A DNA stretch of 64,000 bases from F23-B02 sp963613665 (GTDB lineage Bacteria > Bacillota > Clostridia > Oscillospirales > Oscillospiraceae): the NCBI GenBank assembly GCA_963613665.1, contig CAVEAL010000014.1, forward strand, positions 3,795 to 67,794, read 5' to 3'. A program made the translations under genes and the position numbers. The notes beneath the pieces were generated by a model. It did no database searches and was not told where the DNA came from. It was given only the letters and a program-made list of their open reading frames with translations. Shown in pieces: positions 34,694-42,880 of this stretch; position 1 is the stretch's first letter; each line of letters starts with the position of its first letter.

Positions 34694-34722
34694 ATAATAG
34701 CACATTTATGTGAATATGTAAA
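34694..34722 (-). promoter_or_regulatory. prfA operon promoter
   Basis: Read leftward: TTTACA (34722-34717), 17-bp spacer, TATTAT (34699-34694). Further TATTAT/TATAAT matches follow, so the exact -10 is uncertain. Confidence 0.5.
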
Positions 34723-34726
34723 TGAA

Positions 34727-34752
34727 AAAGCCGCGTTATGCAACGCGGCTTT
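34727..34752 (-). terminator. NSS transporter terminator
   Basis: An 11-bp stem AAAGCCGCGTT with its complement (loop of 4), then leftward TTTTTCATTT, just after the symporter stop. Confidence 0.85.
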
Positions 34753-34757
34753 GGATT

Positions 34758-36113
34758 TCATATCAGGCCCTGAACGAGGATGATAACTATAAGTACGGGG
34801 AGGATCCACTGGAAATACGGCTTGAGCTTGGGCGACATTTTGATGCCCTCGCCCTTATTGACCTCGGCGATGTATTTATCGAAGCCCCATCCCCACTTAC
34901 TGACGCAGAAAAGCAGGTAGACAAGTGAACCGATGGGCAGCAGGAGATTAGACACGATGAAGTCCTCGCTGTCGAGCACGTCGCGTCCGCCGATGATGTG
35001 CAGATCGCTCCAGATGTTGTAGCCGAACACGCAGGGAAGACTCAGCAGCGCAAGCAGCACGAAGTTTACTGCGACGGCCTTTCTGCGGCTCATGCCGAAG
35101 GTGTCCATGCAGATCGCAATGATATTTTCAAACACGGCGAGCACGGTCGAAAGGCTTGCGAAGATCATGAACAGGAAAAACAGCGTTCCCCAGAAGCGGC
35201 CGCCGGACATGTTGACAAATACCTGCGGCAGCGTGACGAATATGAGCGACGGGCCCTGCTCGGGCGATACGCCGAAGGAGAAGCAGGCCGGGAAAATTAT
35301 CGTGCCTGCCATGATGGCAACAAAGGTGTCCAGTGCGCAGATGCGCGCGGCCTCGCCGGTGAGGGAGTGTTTATCGCTCATGTAGCTGCCGAAGATCTCC
35401 ATTGCCGCGATGCCGAGGCTCAGAGTGAAAAATGCCTGGTTCATTGCATCTGTGATGAGGTTTCCGAGGCCGTTTTTGCGGATCGAATCGAGCGACGGCA
35501 TAAGATAGAACTTCATGCCCTCCTTTGCGCCGGAAAGCGTCAGGCTGTGCACCGCGAGCACGACGATCAGCGCAAGCAGCGCAAGCATCATGACCTTGGA
35601 TATGCGCTCAAGTCCTTTGTTGAGGCCGAAGCTGCACACGACAAAGCCGACGACTACGACAAGCTCCGTCCACAGCGCCATCTCGCCCGGCGAGGAAAGG
35701 AGCGCCGTAAACACCGAGCCGCTTGCCTCGGCCGACATGCCGGAGCTGAAAACGCCGGTCATGAATTTGCCGAAATAGGCCGTCATCCAGCCGGTTACGG
35801 TCGTGTAGTACATCATGAGCAGGTAGCAGCCGATGAGGCAGAACCAGCCGTGGATATGCCACTTGCTGCCCGGCTTTTCGAGCACCTTGTAGCCGAGCAC
35901 CGCGCTCCGGCGGCTCGCTCTGCCGACGGCAAGCTCCATCGTCATGACGGGTATGCCCATGACGATAAGGCAGACAAGATAAAACAGGACGAAATAGCCG
36001 CCGCCGTTCTGCCCGGTTATGTACGGAAAGCGCCAGACGTTGCCGATGCCGATCGCGCAGCCTGCGCTGACAAGCAGGAAGCCGAGTCTGGAGCCGAAGG
36101 ATTCTCTCTTCAT
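34758..36113 (-). CDS. NSS-family Na+-dependent amino-acid symporter
   Basis: A 451-residue membrane protein of the neurotransmitter:sodium symporter family (LeuT/MhsT/TnaT type) with 11-12 transmembrane segments. Seen: the TM1 unwound Na+/substrate site LLVSAGCAIGIGNVWRFPYI (12-31), TGQNGGGYFVLFY, GIPVMTMELAVGRASRRS, and TM6 region NQAFFTLSLGIAAMEIFGSY. Bacterial members usually take up hydrophobic amino acids, tryptophan or tyrosine. The gene is divergent from a LysR regulator and has a promoter with a LysR-type dyad about 64 bp upstream of the predicted transcript start. It ends at its own terminator. Confidence 0.92.
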   Translation of the reverse strand: MKRESFGSRLGFLLVSAGCAIGIGNVWRFPYITGQNGGGYFVLFYLVCLIVMGIPVMTMELAVGRASRRSAVLGYKVLEKPGSKWHIHGWFCLIGCYLLMMYYTTVTGWMTAYFGKFMTGVFSSGMSAEASGSVFTALLSSPGEMALWTELVVVVGFVVCSFGLNKGLERISKVMMLALLALIVVLAVHSLTLSGAKEGMKFYLMPSLDSIRKNGLGNLITDAMNQAFFTLSLGIAAMEIFGSYMSDKHSLTGEAARICALDTFVAIMAGTIIFPACFSFGVSPEQGPSLIFVTLPQVFVNMSGGRFWGTLFFLFMIFASLSTVLAVFENIIAICMDTFGMSRRKAVAVNFVLLALLSLPCVFGYNIWSDLHIIGGRDVLDSEDFIVSNLLLPIGSLVYLLFCVSKWGWGFDKYIAEVNKGEGIKMSPKLKPYFQWILPVLIVIILVQGLI

Positions 36114-36145
36114 ATAAATGCCCTCTCTCTTTAAAGCTGCTGCTT

Positions 36146-36174
36146 ATTTTAATCTTGAAAACAGCTGTTTACAA
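36146..36174 (-). promoter_or_regulatory. NSS symporter promoter
   Basis: Read leftward: TTGTAA (36174-36169), 17-bp spacer, TAAAAT (36151-36146); transcript start expected near 36139. Confidence 0.55.
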
Positions 36175-36192
36175 GGGTCATTATTGTATGAT

Positions 36193-36213
36193 AAAATAAG
36201 AAAAACTTATTTT
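36193..36213. promoter_or_regulatory. LysR-type operator (T-N11-A dyad)
   Basis: AAAATAAG-N5-CTTATTTT, perfect 8-bp arms. It contains T-N11-A, the LysR consensus, and its centre (36203) is about 64 bp upstream of the predicted symporter start and 23 bp upstream of the LysR start codon. Confidence 0.6.
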
Positions 36214-36225
36214 AAGAGGAACAGC

Positions 36226-37134
36226 ATGAACAGAAACCAGCTTAAATATTTCGTCGCGGCGGCGGAGAGCCGCAGCTTCACCAAGGCTGCCGAGCAGTTT
36301 TATATCTCGCAGACGGCCGTAACTCAGCAGATGCAGCTGCTGGAGGAAACACTCGGCTGCACACTGTTTGACCGCTCCACGCGCCCTATATCACTCACTC
36401 CGGCGGGCAAAATATTCTTGAGTGAGGCAAAGACCATACTCGACAGCATGAGCCGCGCAGCCGAGCGCGTGCACGACGCGTCCACCGGCCTTACGGGCAC
36501 TCTGCGCGTAGGCTTTGTGCGCGGCTATGAGCGCAGCGACCTGTCGGTGCTCATGCGCGGCTTTCATCTGCAAAATCAGAACGCGCTAATAAGCTTTTAC
36601 CGCTGCTCGACAGACGTTCTTGCGGCGGGTCTGGCGCAGCAGGAGTACGACGTTATATTCACATGGGACAGCACAAACCTCAAAGCGCAGGAGGGCATAG
36701 AGTACCTCAGGGCAGAAAGTGCGCAGCTCGTCGTTGCTCTGTACACAGGGCATCCTCTGGCCGGGCGCAGACGGCTCAGCCGCGCGGAGCTGCGGGGCGA
36801 AACGATACTGTACATGTCCCCCGACGCGTCAAACGACTCCTACGGCGACGCGTTTTTCATGCAGCTTTACAAGGAAGCCGGCTACAAGCCGAACATTCTC
36901 TTCCGCTCCTGTGACGCGGAGTGCATACTCATGATGGTCGCGGCTGAGGAGGGCATTTCCATATTGCCAGACTACTTCACCGACAAGCTCTATGACGCGG
37001 ATAATCTCGTATTCGTACCGCTCGTCGGCGAGGACGAGCGTGAGGAGATCATCGCAGCCTGGCAGAGCTCAAACTCCAATCCCGTGCTGACGCAGTTCCT
37101 GTCGGTGCTCAAAAGCAGCGTCCCTCTGAGGTGA
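36226..37134 (+). CDS. LysR-family regulator beside the NSS symporter
   Basis: A 302-residue LysR-type regulator. Seen: N-terminal HTH (NRNQLKYFVAAAESRSFTKA, then FYISQTAVTQQMQLLEETL, 1-62) and an effector domain starting at TGTLRVGFVRGYERSDL. ATG at 36226 follows AAGAGGA and gives the exact family start; upstream in-frame codons would overlap the operator. Divergent from the symporter gene, which it most likely controls. A bidirectional terminator follows. Confidence 0.9.
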   Translation: MNRNQLKYFVAAAESRSFTKAAEQFYISQTAVTQQMQLLEETLGCTLFDRSTRPISLTPAGKIFLSEAKTILDSMSRAAERVHDASTGLTGTLRVGFVRGYERSDLSVLMRGFHLQNQNALISFYRCSTDVLAAGLAQQEYDVIFTWDSTNLKAQEGIEYLRAESAQLVVALYTGHPLAGRRRLSRAELRGETILYMSPDASNDSYGDAFFMQLYKEAGYKPNILFRSCDAECILMMVAAEEGISILPDYFTDKLYDADNLVFVPLVGEDEREEIIAAWQSSNSNPVLTQFLSVLKSSVPLR

Positions 37135-37168
37135 AAGTGCTTCCCTTTCTCTGCCCCGTACGGCACAA

Positions 37169-37204
37169 AAATCCCGGTAATGCAGATAAGCGTTACCGGG
37201 ATTT
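37169..37204. terminator. Bidirectional terminator, LysR / lipoprotein
   Basis: A 12-bp stem AAATCCCGGTAA with its complement (loop of 12) between two convergent genes, with TTT on both sides. Confidence 0.75.
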
Positions 37205-37208
37205 CTTA

Positions 37209-38303
37209 TTAACTGTAACTCAGGCTGAGACTCACGGAGGTCACGCCGTCCTCGAAAAAAGGCGGAACGGCGCCGCTGCGCGACTGCTGCATATACATTT
37301 GCTCGCCGGAGGGAGAAATGAGGATCGGGAAGCAGCCGCCTGTGGACGTCCCCACCCCTGCGGAGATCATAAGCTCCAGGCAATCGTCCGTCATGCGCCA
37401 TGCTCCGGTATAGGCGCATTTGTACGCCTGTCCGTCCCCGGGCCGCTGCCACAGCTCCGCGACGCCGAAATAATCCGGGTCGCCGCTGCCGCGGTGCAGC
37501 TCCATGCTCCAGTTGCCGTACAGCCATGTCGTGTCAGCCAGTCCTTCATTTGTAGGCGGCAGCCACCAGTCGTCCCCGGCGGGGTCTCCCAAAGCTCCGG
37601 GATAGTCAAGCCCCGTTGTATCGCCGAAGACGGTGAAATTCAGCATGGCCGCATTGCCGTCGGAACCGGCGGGCAGGACGATATTCCACCAATCGTCCAG
37701 CTGCGGATACCATGTGACATCGGCGCCGTTTCCGGCAATGACATGTATCTCGATATCCGGCTCATCCGAATATTCCTCGCAATGGCTGAACACGAGGATA
37801 GGCTGTGCGTTGTCGCTGCGGTAGAGGACCTCTTCGTTCTGCGGCCTGACATCGCTGCGGCCGGGCGACCATCTGACGCGATTGACGGCGAAGCTGCTGT
37901 TATCGTCCCGGGGGACAAAACAGAACAGATCGCCATAGCTTCCGCCCAGAACGCGTTCGGACGGGATGCTCAGAATAAATGGCATCTCCTCGGCGAGACC
38001 GGCGCAGTTTGTCCTTATCCAGTCCGTGAGGGAGGCACCGCCGTCCTTTTCCCTGTACCCCAGATATGCCACCGCGCAGGCCTGCTCTTCCTGCTGCGCC
38101 ATGCTTTTGCGCAGCAGCGCTATTGCCGCCGCTGCAGCTTCGCCGTCCCCGGTCTCCGCAGTCTTGCCGCCGGAGAGCATGTCTCCGGCTCCGCTTACGT
38201 TCTGCGCATCGGGCTTGGTTTTTCCGCCGCAGGCCGCGAGGCTCAGGAGCATTATCAGGCACAAAAGCGCTGCGGCAAGCCGGTCGGGGATCGAATGCTT
38301 CAT
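37209..38303 (-). CDS. Lipoprotein of unknown function (cluster end)
   Basis: A 364-residue lipoprotein. The signal peptide ends with lipobox LSLAACGG; the mature part begins with a Gly/Ala/Ser-rich linker. I recognise no named domain. Seen: a folded middle with aromatic-rich stretches (VTWYPQLDDWWNIVLPAGSD, GNWSMELHRGSGDPDYFGVA) and a C-terminal Ser-rich end. The ELHRGSGDPDYFGVAELW stretch resembles lipocalin/DUF-like small-ligand beta sandwiches, a weak guess. ATG at 38303 is preceded by GAGGAGG; start codon is 11 nt after the TPM gene stop, so they are coupled. Last gene of the zinc-ribbon/envelope cluster. Confidence 0.75.
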   Translation of the reverse strand: MKHSIPDRLAAALLCLIMLLSLAACGGKTKPDAQNVSGAGDMLSGGKTAETGDGEAAAAAIALLRKSMAQQEEQACAVAYLGYREKDGGASLTDWIRTNCAGLAEEMPFILSIPSERVLGGSYGDLFCFVPRDDNSSFAVNRVRWSPGRSDVRPQNEEVLYRSDNAQPILVFSHCEEYSDEPDIEIHVIAGNGADVTWYPQLDDWWNIVLPAGSDGNAAMLNFTVFGDTTGLDYPGALGDPAGDDWWLPPTNEGLADTTWLYGNWSMELHRGSGDPDYFGVAELWQRPGDGQAYKCAYTGAWRMTDDCLELMISAGVGTSTGGCFPILISPSGEQMYMQQSRSGAVPPFFEDGVTSVSLSLSYS

Positions 38304-38314
38304 TGTCCGCCTCC

Positions 38315-39592
38315 TCAGAATTTTCCGCTGCGGCCGTGACCGCCTCCCCCGCTGCGGCTCACGCTTCCGCCGGATGAGCTTTTCTCTTTTTTCGTGCGGG
38401 TCTCCGTGGTGTGGGTATAAATATCGCTCTGCTCCGTCAGGGCCAGTCCGCCGGCAGTGACATAAGCATTGGCCTCGGTCTTCTCCTGCACGTTCACCAT
38501 CTTCTTTTTGAGCTTTGTGCAGACAGCGCCCGACACCATGAAGGACAGCACGACCCCAAGGCATATGCCCCACATGGCATTTGCGCGCACGGGCTTTCCC
38601 TCGTCGGCCAGCGTAAGATACTCATCGCAGGCCTCAAGATAAGCCGACACACCGCCGTACCAGTCGTCATTGCCGAAATAGCTCAGAAACTCGCCCTCGA
38701 GCTGCTCGCAGCCGTATTCGCTGAAGGCGTACTCACCGTATTCGCCGTAGACGAACATGGCATAGTCGCGCTCTTTCATGCTCAAAACGACGATGATGCC
38801 GTCCCTGTCCTCGCCCATGCCGAGCTTGGAGGAGTGATAGGCCGAATAGGCAGCCTCGTAGATATCGTCCGCGCCGGTCTCTGTATAGTCCTCCACAAAG
38901 GCGAAGTAAACTCCGCAGTTGTGTGTTTCGGATATCTCCGCCGCTCTGTCCTCCAGCTCGCGCCACTGATCGTAGCTGAGCATGTCTGCCACGTCAAACA
39001 CATAGCGCATGGTGTTGTCTTCGCCGTCGTCCTCGGTTTCCGGCACCTGCGTTCCGGCACAGGACGATATGGCCGCTGCCATGGCCTGCACGGCCTGACT
39101 GAGTGCCGTGGCGCTCATTGTCATATCCTCGCCGTTCCAGGCCTGCAGCGCCATATAGGGCCCGACCGCATTGTTGACGGCGGTGGCAAGCTCCAGGCTG
39201 CCCTCGTAATCATCGCCGAGATAGACATAAACGCCCCACTCGTCTTCAGATTCCATTGCATAGGCGCCGTTGCCCAGATCTTCAAGCTGAATGGTAAGGC
39301 TCAGTCCCTTGTTTTCGTCTCCGTAGCCGTAGCCGTATTTCGTATAGATGTTCGTTGCGGCTTCATCGACGCTGCCGTATTCGCTGTCTACCAGCACATC
39401 AACACGAATGTCTATGCCGACCGTCCGGATCAGCGCAGGGAGCATTTCCTCTCCCTGATAGGTAAGCGACTGGGAGCCCAGAGCATCCGTCTCGTCATAT
39501 ATAACGCCGTATTCCGACACCGCCATGACCGGCGCGCAGAGGGACAGCACGAGCAGCAGAACGAGTGCGAAGGTCAAAATTTTCTTTTTCAT
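38315..39592 (-). CDS. TPM-domain membrane protein (YdjH/YgcG-like)
   Basis: A 425-residue exported membrane protein. Seen: signal peptide (1-24), a TPM-like domain (about 30-170, VIYDETDALGSQSLTY start) and a second one (about 195-335, YVFDVADMLSYDQWRELEDR, GIIVVLSMKERDYAMF), a transmembrane segment (about 347-367), and a C-terminal Ser/Gly-rich tail (SSSGGSVSRSGGGGHGRSGK), the pattern of Bacillus YdjH/YgcG. In Bacillus, YdjH with YdjG and YdjI links PspA-type stress response to the membrane. Directly follows the zinc-ribbon gene, with the same gene order. Confidence 0.85.
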   Translation of the reverse strand: MKKKILTFALVLLLVLSLCAPVMAVSEYGVIYDETDALGSQSLTYQGEEMLPALIRTVGIDIRVDVLVDSEYGSVDEAATNIYTKYGYGYGDENKGLSLTIQLEDLGNGAYAMESEDEWGVYVYLGDDYEGSLELATAVNNAVGPYMALQAWNGEDMTMSATALSQAVQAMAAAISSCAGTQVPETEDDGEDNTMRYVFDVADMLSYDQWRELEDRAAEISETHNCGVYFAFVEDYTETGADDIYEAAYSAYHSSKLGMGEDRDGIIVVLSMKERDYAMFVYGEYGEYAFSEYGCEQLEGEFLSYFGNDDWYGGVSAYLEACDEYLTLADEGKPVRANAMWGICLGVVLSFMVSGAVCTKLKKKMVNVQEKTEANAYVTAGGLALTEQSDIYTHTTETRTKKEKSSSGGSVSRSGGGGHGRSGKF

Positions 39593-39607
39593 ATCCCGAC
39601 TCCCTCC

Positions 39608-40729
39608 TTATGCCAGCAGAAGCTTCACGATCAGCGAAGTCAGCGCAGACAGCGGAACGCCGATGGCGGCAAACAGTCCCCAGAACTTTGCCTTGCTCAC
39701 GGGCAGATCGCCCACGAGCTTGCCGGTCTGGCCGTTCATGGTAAACAGAAAATCCCTGCCCTGCCATTTGGTGCTCAGCATCCACACCGGCATGAGCGCA
39801 TAATGCACCTTGCCGCGGCGCAGACTGGCGCTGCCGTCCTTCCGGAAAACGCTGTCATAGCCCTGCACGGAGGCAAAGAGCGCCGACTCTATGGTACTTT
39901 CGCAGCGCTTATCCGCCCTCTCGACGCTGTCCTCGACCGACACGTCGAAGCGGTCGGCGAGAAAGCCGGGAAGATAGGCCGCGGAGAAGGGCTTGAGTTC
40001 CGAGTAATCATATGGCTCTATCGAATCCATGTAGTCGTCCGGCATTTTGCTCGAAGCATCCACCGGTACCTTTTCAAAGGATACCGAACCCTCTCTGTAA
40101 ACGTCATAGTGCTCGGTCTCCGTGATATCGTAGTCGCCGGAGGAGTAGAACCGTGAGCGCGTCGCCTCATATCGGGCGCTGCCCTCGGCCTGACCGTCGA
40201 ACATCCAGAAGGGAACGTACACGCCCTTTATCTCCTGAACGTGATTTTCGTCCGTAAAGCTCCTGGGCAGGAAGACCTTGCCCTTATAGTGCTCCTTGAG
40301 CTTTTTGACCGCGTCCTCCTTGGAGAGCTTGAAGGGCAGGACAAAGTCCGGCCTGAGCGTACCTGAAAACTGTCCGGGCACGACCGTGGGGTTGCCGCAG
40401 TAGGGGCAGGAGGTCGCGGCGGTCGAGCTGTCGCAGATGAGCTCCGCGCCGCAGCTCGGGCAGCTGTAGGCCTTCATACTCTCGCCCTCCGCGCCCCAGT
40501 CGGAGTTGAGCCCCGAGGTGTCCCACTCGCTGCCGCCTGACGCTTCCTTTTCCTCCGCTGCCTGCTGAGCGGCAGCGGCCTTTTCATCTTTTTCCGCGTA
40601 CAGCGCCTCGATATCGCTCACCTCGAAGGTCGAGCCGCAGTAATCGCACTCCAGCTTGCCGGTCTGACCCACGAAGTGCAGCGGGCCGGTGCAGCTGGGG
40701 CACTGATAATTCGTTACCTGTGTCGGCAT
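39608..40729 (-). CDS. Zinc-ribbon membrane protein (YdjG-like)
   Basis: A 373-residue protein with two N-terminal TFIIB-type zinc ribbons (C10-x2-C13 with C28-x2-C31; then CPSCGAELICD with CPYCGNPTVVPG near 90-115), a long globular middle (120-340, PDFVLPFKLSKEDAVKKLKE, GVYVPFWMFDGQ), and C-terminal hydrophobic segments (about 350-373). This matches the Bacillus YdjG/PrsW-like zinc-ribbon family that works with YdjH and YdjI at the membrane. The linker between ribbons is Ala/Glu-rich. Next gene is the TPM protein, 15 nt away. Confidence 0.85.
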   Translation of the reverse strand: MPTQVTNYQCPSCTGPLHFVGQTGKLECDYCGSTFEVSDIEALYAEKDEKAAAAQQAAEEKEASGGSEWDTSGLNSDWGAEGESMKAYSCPSCGAELICDSSTAATSCPYCGNPTVVPGQFSGTLRPDFVLPFKLSKEDAVKKLKEHYKGKVFLPRSFTDENHVQEIKGVYVPFWMFDGQAEGSARYEATRSRFYSSGDYDITETEHYDVYREGSVSFEKVPVDASSKMPDDYMDSIEPYDYSELKPFSAAYLPGFLADRFDVSVEDSVERADKRCESTIESALFASVQGYDSVFRKDGSASLRRGKVHYALMPVWMLSTKWQGRDFLFTMNGQTGKLVGDLPVSKAKFWGLFAAIGVPLSALTSLIVKLLLA

Positions 40730-40777
40730 GGTTTGTCTCCTTTCCTCCCGGCCGCCGCTATCGCCGCCGGGGGATAT

Positions 40778-40985
40778 CTATATCATCTTCCATTTTGCGC
40801 TGCCGCCGCCGAGACGGTAGCCGCAGAACGAGCAGCAGCCTCTTTCATCGGGGATGAAATTCGCGCCGCAGGACGGGCATTCCCTTTCCCGTATAGACCG
40901 TTCCGTCCATCTCAAAGGCATACGTCACTCTGTAATCTACTTTCAGATCGCCGTCGTCGTCCTTGTATTCCCCGCGCCGCTGCTG
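40778..40985 (-). pseudogene. Frameshifted small zinc-ribbon protein
   Basis: Two halves in different frames: upstream GEYKDDDGDLKVDYRVTYAF then EMDGTVYTGKG, and downstream RECPSCGANFIPDERGCC then SFCGYRLGGGSAKWKMI and stop, which is a four-cysteine zinc ribbon. A one- or two-base shift near 40895 would join them. No start codon of its own is visible; the upstream half begins right after the neighbouring lipoprotein's stop. Could also be a sequencing error in a real gene. Confidence 0.4.
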
Positions 40986-41408
40986 TCAGCTCAGGCTCAG
41001 ATTGATAGCGCCTGCCATTGAAAGCTTTCCGTCGCTGTCGAAGACGAGATTCAGGCGGCCCGGATTTTCGCCCTCGGTTTTCCAGATGTACACGCCCTTG
41101 TCTTTGTCGGTGTCAAATAAATAAGTTGAGCAGTCCATGCCGATCATTGCCTTGATCTCATCGTAGCTCAGCTTTTTAAGGCCATCGTCGCCGTACAGGT
41201 CTTTAAGGGTCTTTTCGAGAACTTCTGCGGTCGCGCGTTCGGAGCTGACATCCTGCTCCTCGGTGGACTTCATGTCGATATTTGCAAACACATCTGTCGA
41301 GGCGCTGCCGCCGCTGTCCTTGTCCTTGTCGCCTTCTCCGCCGCATGCAGTGAGGCTCAGCGCCATCATGAGTGCGAGAAGCAGAGCTATGATCCTTATG
41401 TTTTTCAT
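40986..41408 (-). CDS. Small lipoprotein (GEGDKDKD group)
   Basis: A 140-residue lipoprotein: signal peptide with lipobox LSLTACGG, then the linker EGDKDKDSGGSAST, an acidic helical part (EEQDVSSERATAEVLEKTLK) and a short beta-rich end (DKGVYIWKTEGENPGRLNLV). No known domain recognised. ATG at 41408 follows AAGGAG. Its signal peptide and DKDKD linker closely match the next lipoprotein upstream in the operon (41445-42062), suggesting duplication of the 5' parts. Confidence 0.7.
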   Translation of the reverse strand: MKNIRIIALLLALMMALSLTACGGEGDKDKDSGGSASTDVFANIDMKSTEEQDVSSERATAEVLEKTLKDLYGDDGLKKLSYDEIKAMIGMDCSTYLFDTDKDKGVYIWKTEGENPGRLNLVFDSDGKLSMAGAINLSLS

Positions 41409-41444
41409 GCTGTTTCTCCTTTCTGATTTCAAAATTTATTATGC

Positions 41445-42062
41445 TTATTCTTCGGGAAGCTCGAACTCGTCGGGAGGCACGGTCACGCCGTCCTCGAGCA
41501 AAGGCAGATACCAGTTCTCGTAGTAGTAGGGCGCTTCATCAGCCGGAACGTCGTCCCACTTCATGCCCCAGGGGCGAAGGAAGAAGACGTAGCCAAACGA
41601 GCCCTCCTCGGTCAGATAGTTGCCGATTATCTTTATCATGTGGTCGTATTCCGAGGAGATGACGAACTCCCATGCGCCGTTCTTCAGGTCGGTTCTCATG
41701 ATCTCGCCGCCGGTCTGCTCGAGTATACTGCCGCCGGCACCGTCGGAGGTCATTTTCACCTTGGCTATGGCAACGGGCGAGCTCCTCGGGAGATCCTCGT
41801 CCCATATGATGAAGCTGCCCTCGCCGTTTTTGTCAAGCTCAACGCTTGCGCAGCAGTCGAAATATGCGTTCTGCATGTAGTCATACTCGCCGGTAGCGTC
41901 GCCGCCTATCCACCAGCCGTACCAGTAGCCGTTCCAGTACTTCAGCTGCTCCGCGTCCGCCGTTCCGGCCGTGTCCTTGTCCTTATCGCCCCCGCCGCAG
42001 GCCGTGAGGCTAAAGACCATGAGCAGGGCGAGGACAAGGGCCAATGCTCTTCTCTTTTTCAT
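41445..42062 (-). CDS. Lipoprotein (GGDKDKD group), unknown function
   Basis: A 205-residue lipoprotein. Signal peptide ends FSLTACGGG; linker GDKDKDTAGTADAEQ follows. The mature domain is rich in Tyr and Trp (YWNGYWYGWWIGGDATGEYD, FEFVISSEYDHMIKII) and looks like a compact beta barrel with a pattern also seen in the 37209-38303 lipoprotein (W-G-x-W start and PFFEDGVT/PLLEDGVT near the end), so these two probably share a fold. No catalytic motif seen. AAAAGGAG precedes the ATG. Confidence 0.75.
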   Translation of the reverse strand: MKKRRALALVLALLMVFSLTACGGGDKDKDTAGTADAEQLKYWNGYWYGWWIGGDATGEYDYMQNAYFDCCASVELDKNGEGSFIIWDEDLPRSSPVAIAKVKMTSDGAGGSILEQTGGEIMRTDLKNGAWEFVISSEYDHMIKIIGNYLTEEGSFGYVFFLRPWGMKWDDVPADEAPYYYENWYLPLLEDGVTVPPDEFELPEE

Positions 42063-42103
42063 GTTTTTTCTCCTTTTTTTATTTTTGAATTTCCATGCGG
42101 CCG

Positions 42104-42874
42104 TTACGGTCTCGGCGTGCCGCAGTATTCACAGAATCTGCCGCTGTTTGCTCCGCCGCAGGCGGGGCATGTCCACGGGCCTGCCGCCGCAGCTGCGGGC
42201 GAGGCCGGCTCCGCGGGAGCCTCCTGCGCTGCCTCGGACTCGCCTGCGCCCGTCCGTATGCGCTCAAGCTCCGAGCAGAGCTCCTCGCCCATCCGGCGGT
42301 ACTGGCTGTATTCCACGCTGCTGTCGGGCTCTACCCGAGCCGCGATCGTGGGAGTGTAGTGAACCGAGCTTGAGTTGAGGCGGAAGCGCATCTCATCGAA
42401 ATAGGGGCTGCTGACGCTTACGATGATGTTGAAATCATAGGAATACTCATAGCGCGGCGGATTATAGCTGATCTCCTTGCCGTCGGGACCCTCGCGCATG
42501 AGCTCAGAGCGCCCCTCGTCGATGTCCATCCGGCAGCCGGTGAGCGCGGAATAGTCCAGAATATCCGGATTTGCCTCCTCAAGATCGCGTGCGCGGGTCA
42601 CGGTGAACCAGCGGTGCGTCTCGTCCAGAAGCAGCTTCCTGTCCTCGCCGACCGAGCGGCTGATCTTGAACTGCGCCGCCCTGCCCCTGTTTTCCTCGCG
42701 GTAGGCAAGCTGCTGCTTTATCTCCTCCACCGTTGAGCTGCGGCGGTCGGAAAACCACGGCGACAGCTTTTTCGCGCAGTCCTTGCAGAGGTTGCCGTCC
42801 TCCAGTTTGCGGTTGCCCAGAAGGCCGATCTTCTCGCCGCAGACCGAGCAGTATTTTTTGTCAAACAAGCCCAT
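42104..42874 (-). CDS. DUF4428-type zinc-ribbon protein
   Basis: A 256-residue cytoplasmic protein. Seen: N-terminal four-cysteine ribbon YCSVCGEKIGLLGNRKLEDG then LCKDCAKKLSPWFSDRR, which is the DUF4428 signature; a middle beta domain of unknown role (80-200); an Ala/Glu linker; and a C-terminal ribbon WTCPACGGANSGRFCEYCGT. The C-terminal ribbon is the same type as in the adjacent SPFH protein. Ribosome site lies inside the end of the preceding gene, so translation is coupled. Confidence 0.8.
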   Translation of the reverse strand: MGLFDKKYCSVCGEKIGLLGNRKLEDGNLCKDCAKKLSPWFSDRRSSTVEEIKQQLAYREENRGRAAQFKISRSVGEDRKLLLDETHRWFTVTRARDLEEANPDILDYSALTGCRMDIDEGRSELMREGPDGKEISYNPPRYEYSYDFNIIVSVSSPYFDEMRFRLNSSSVHYTPTIAARVEPDSSVEYSQYRRMGEELCSELERIRTGAGESEAAQEAPAEPASPAAAAAGPWTCPACGGANSGRFCEYCGTPRP

Positions 42875-42880
42875 AGTCTG

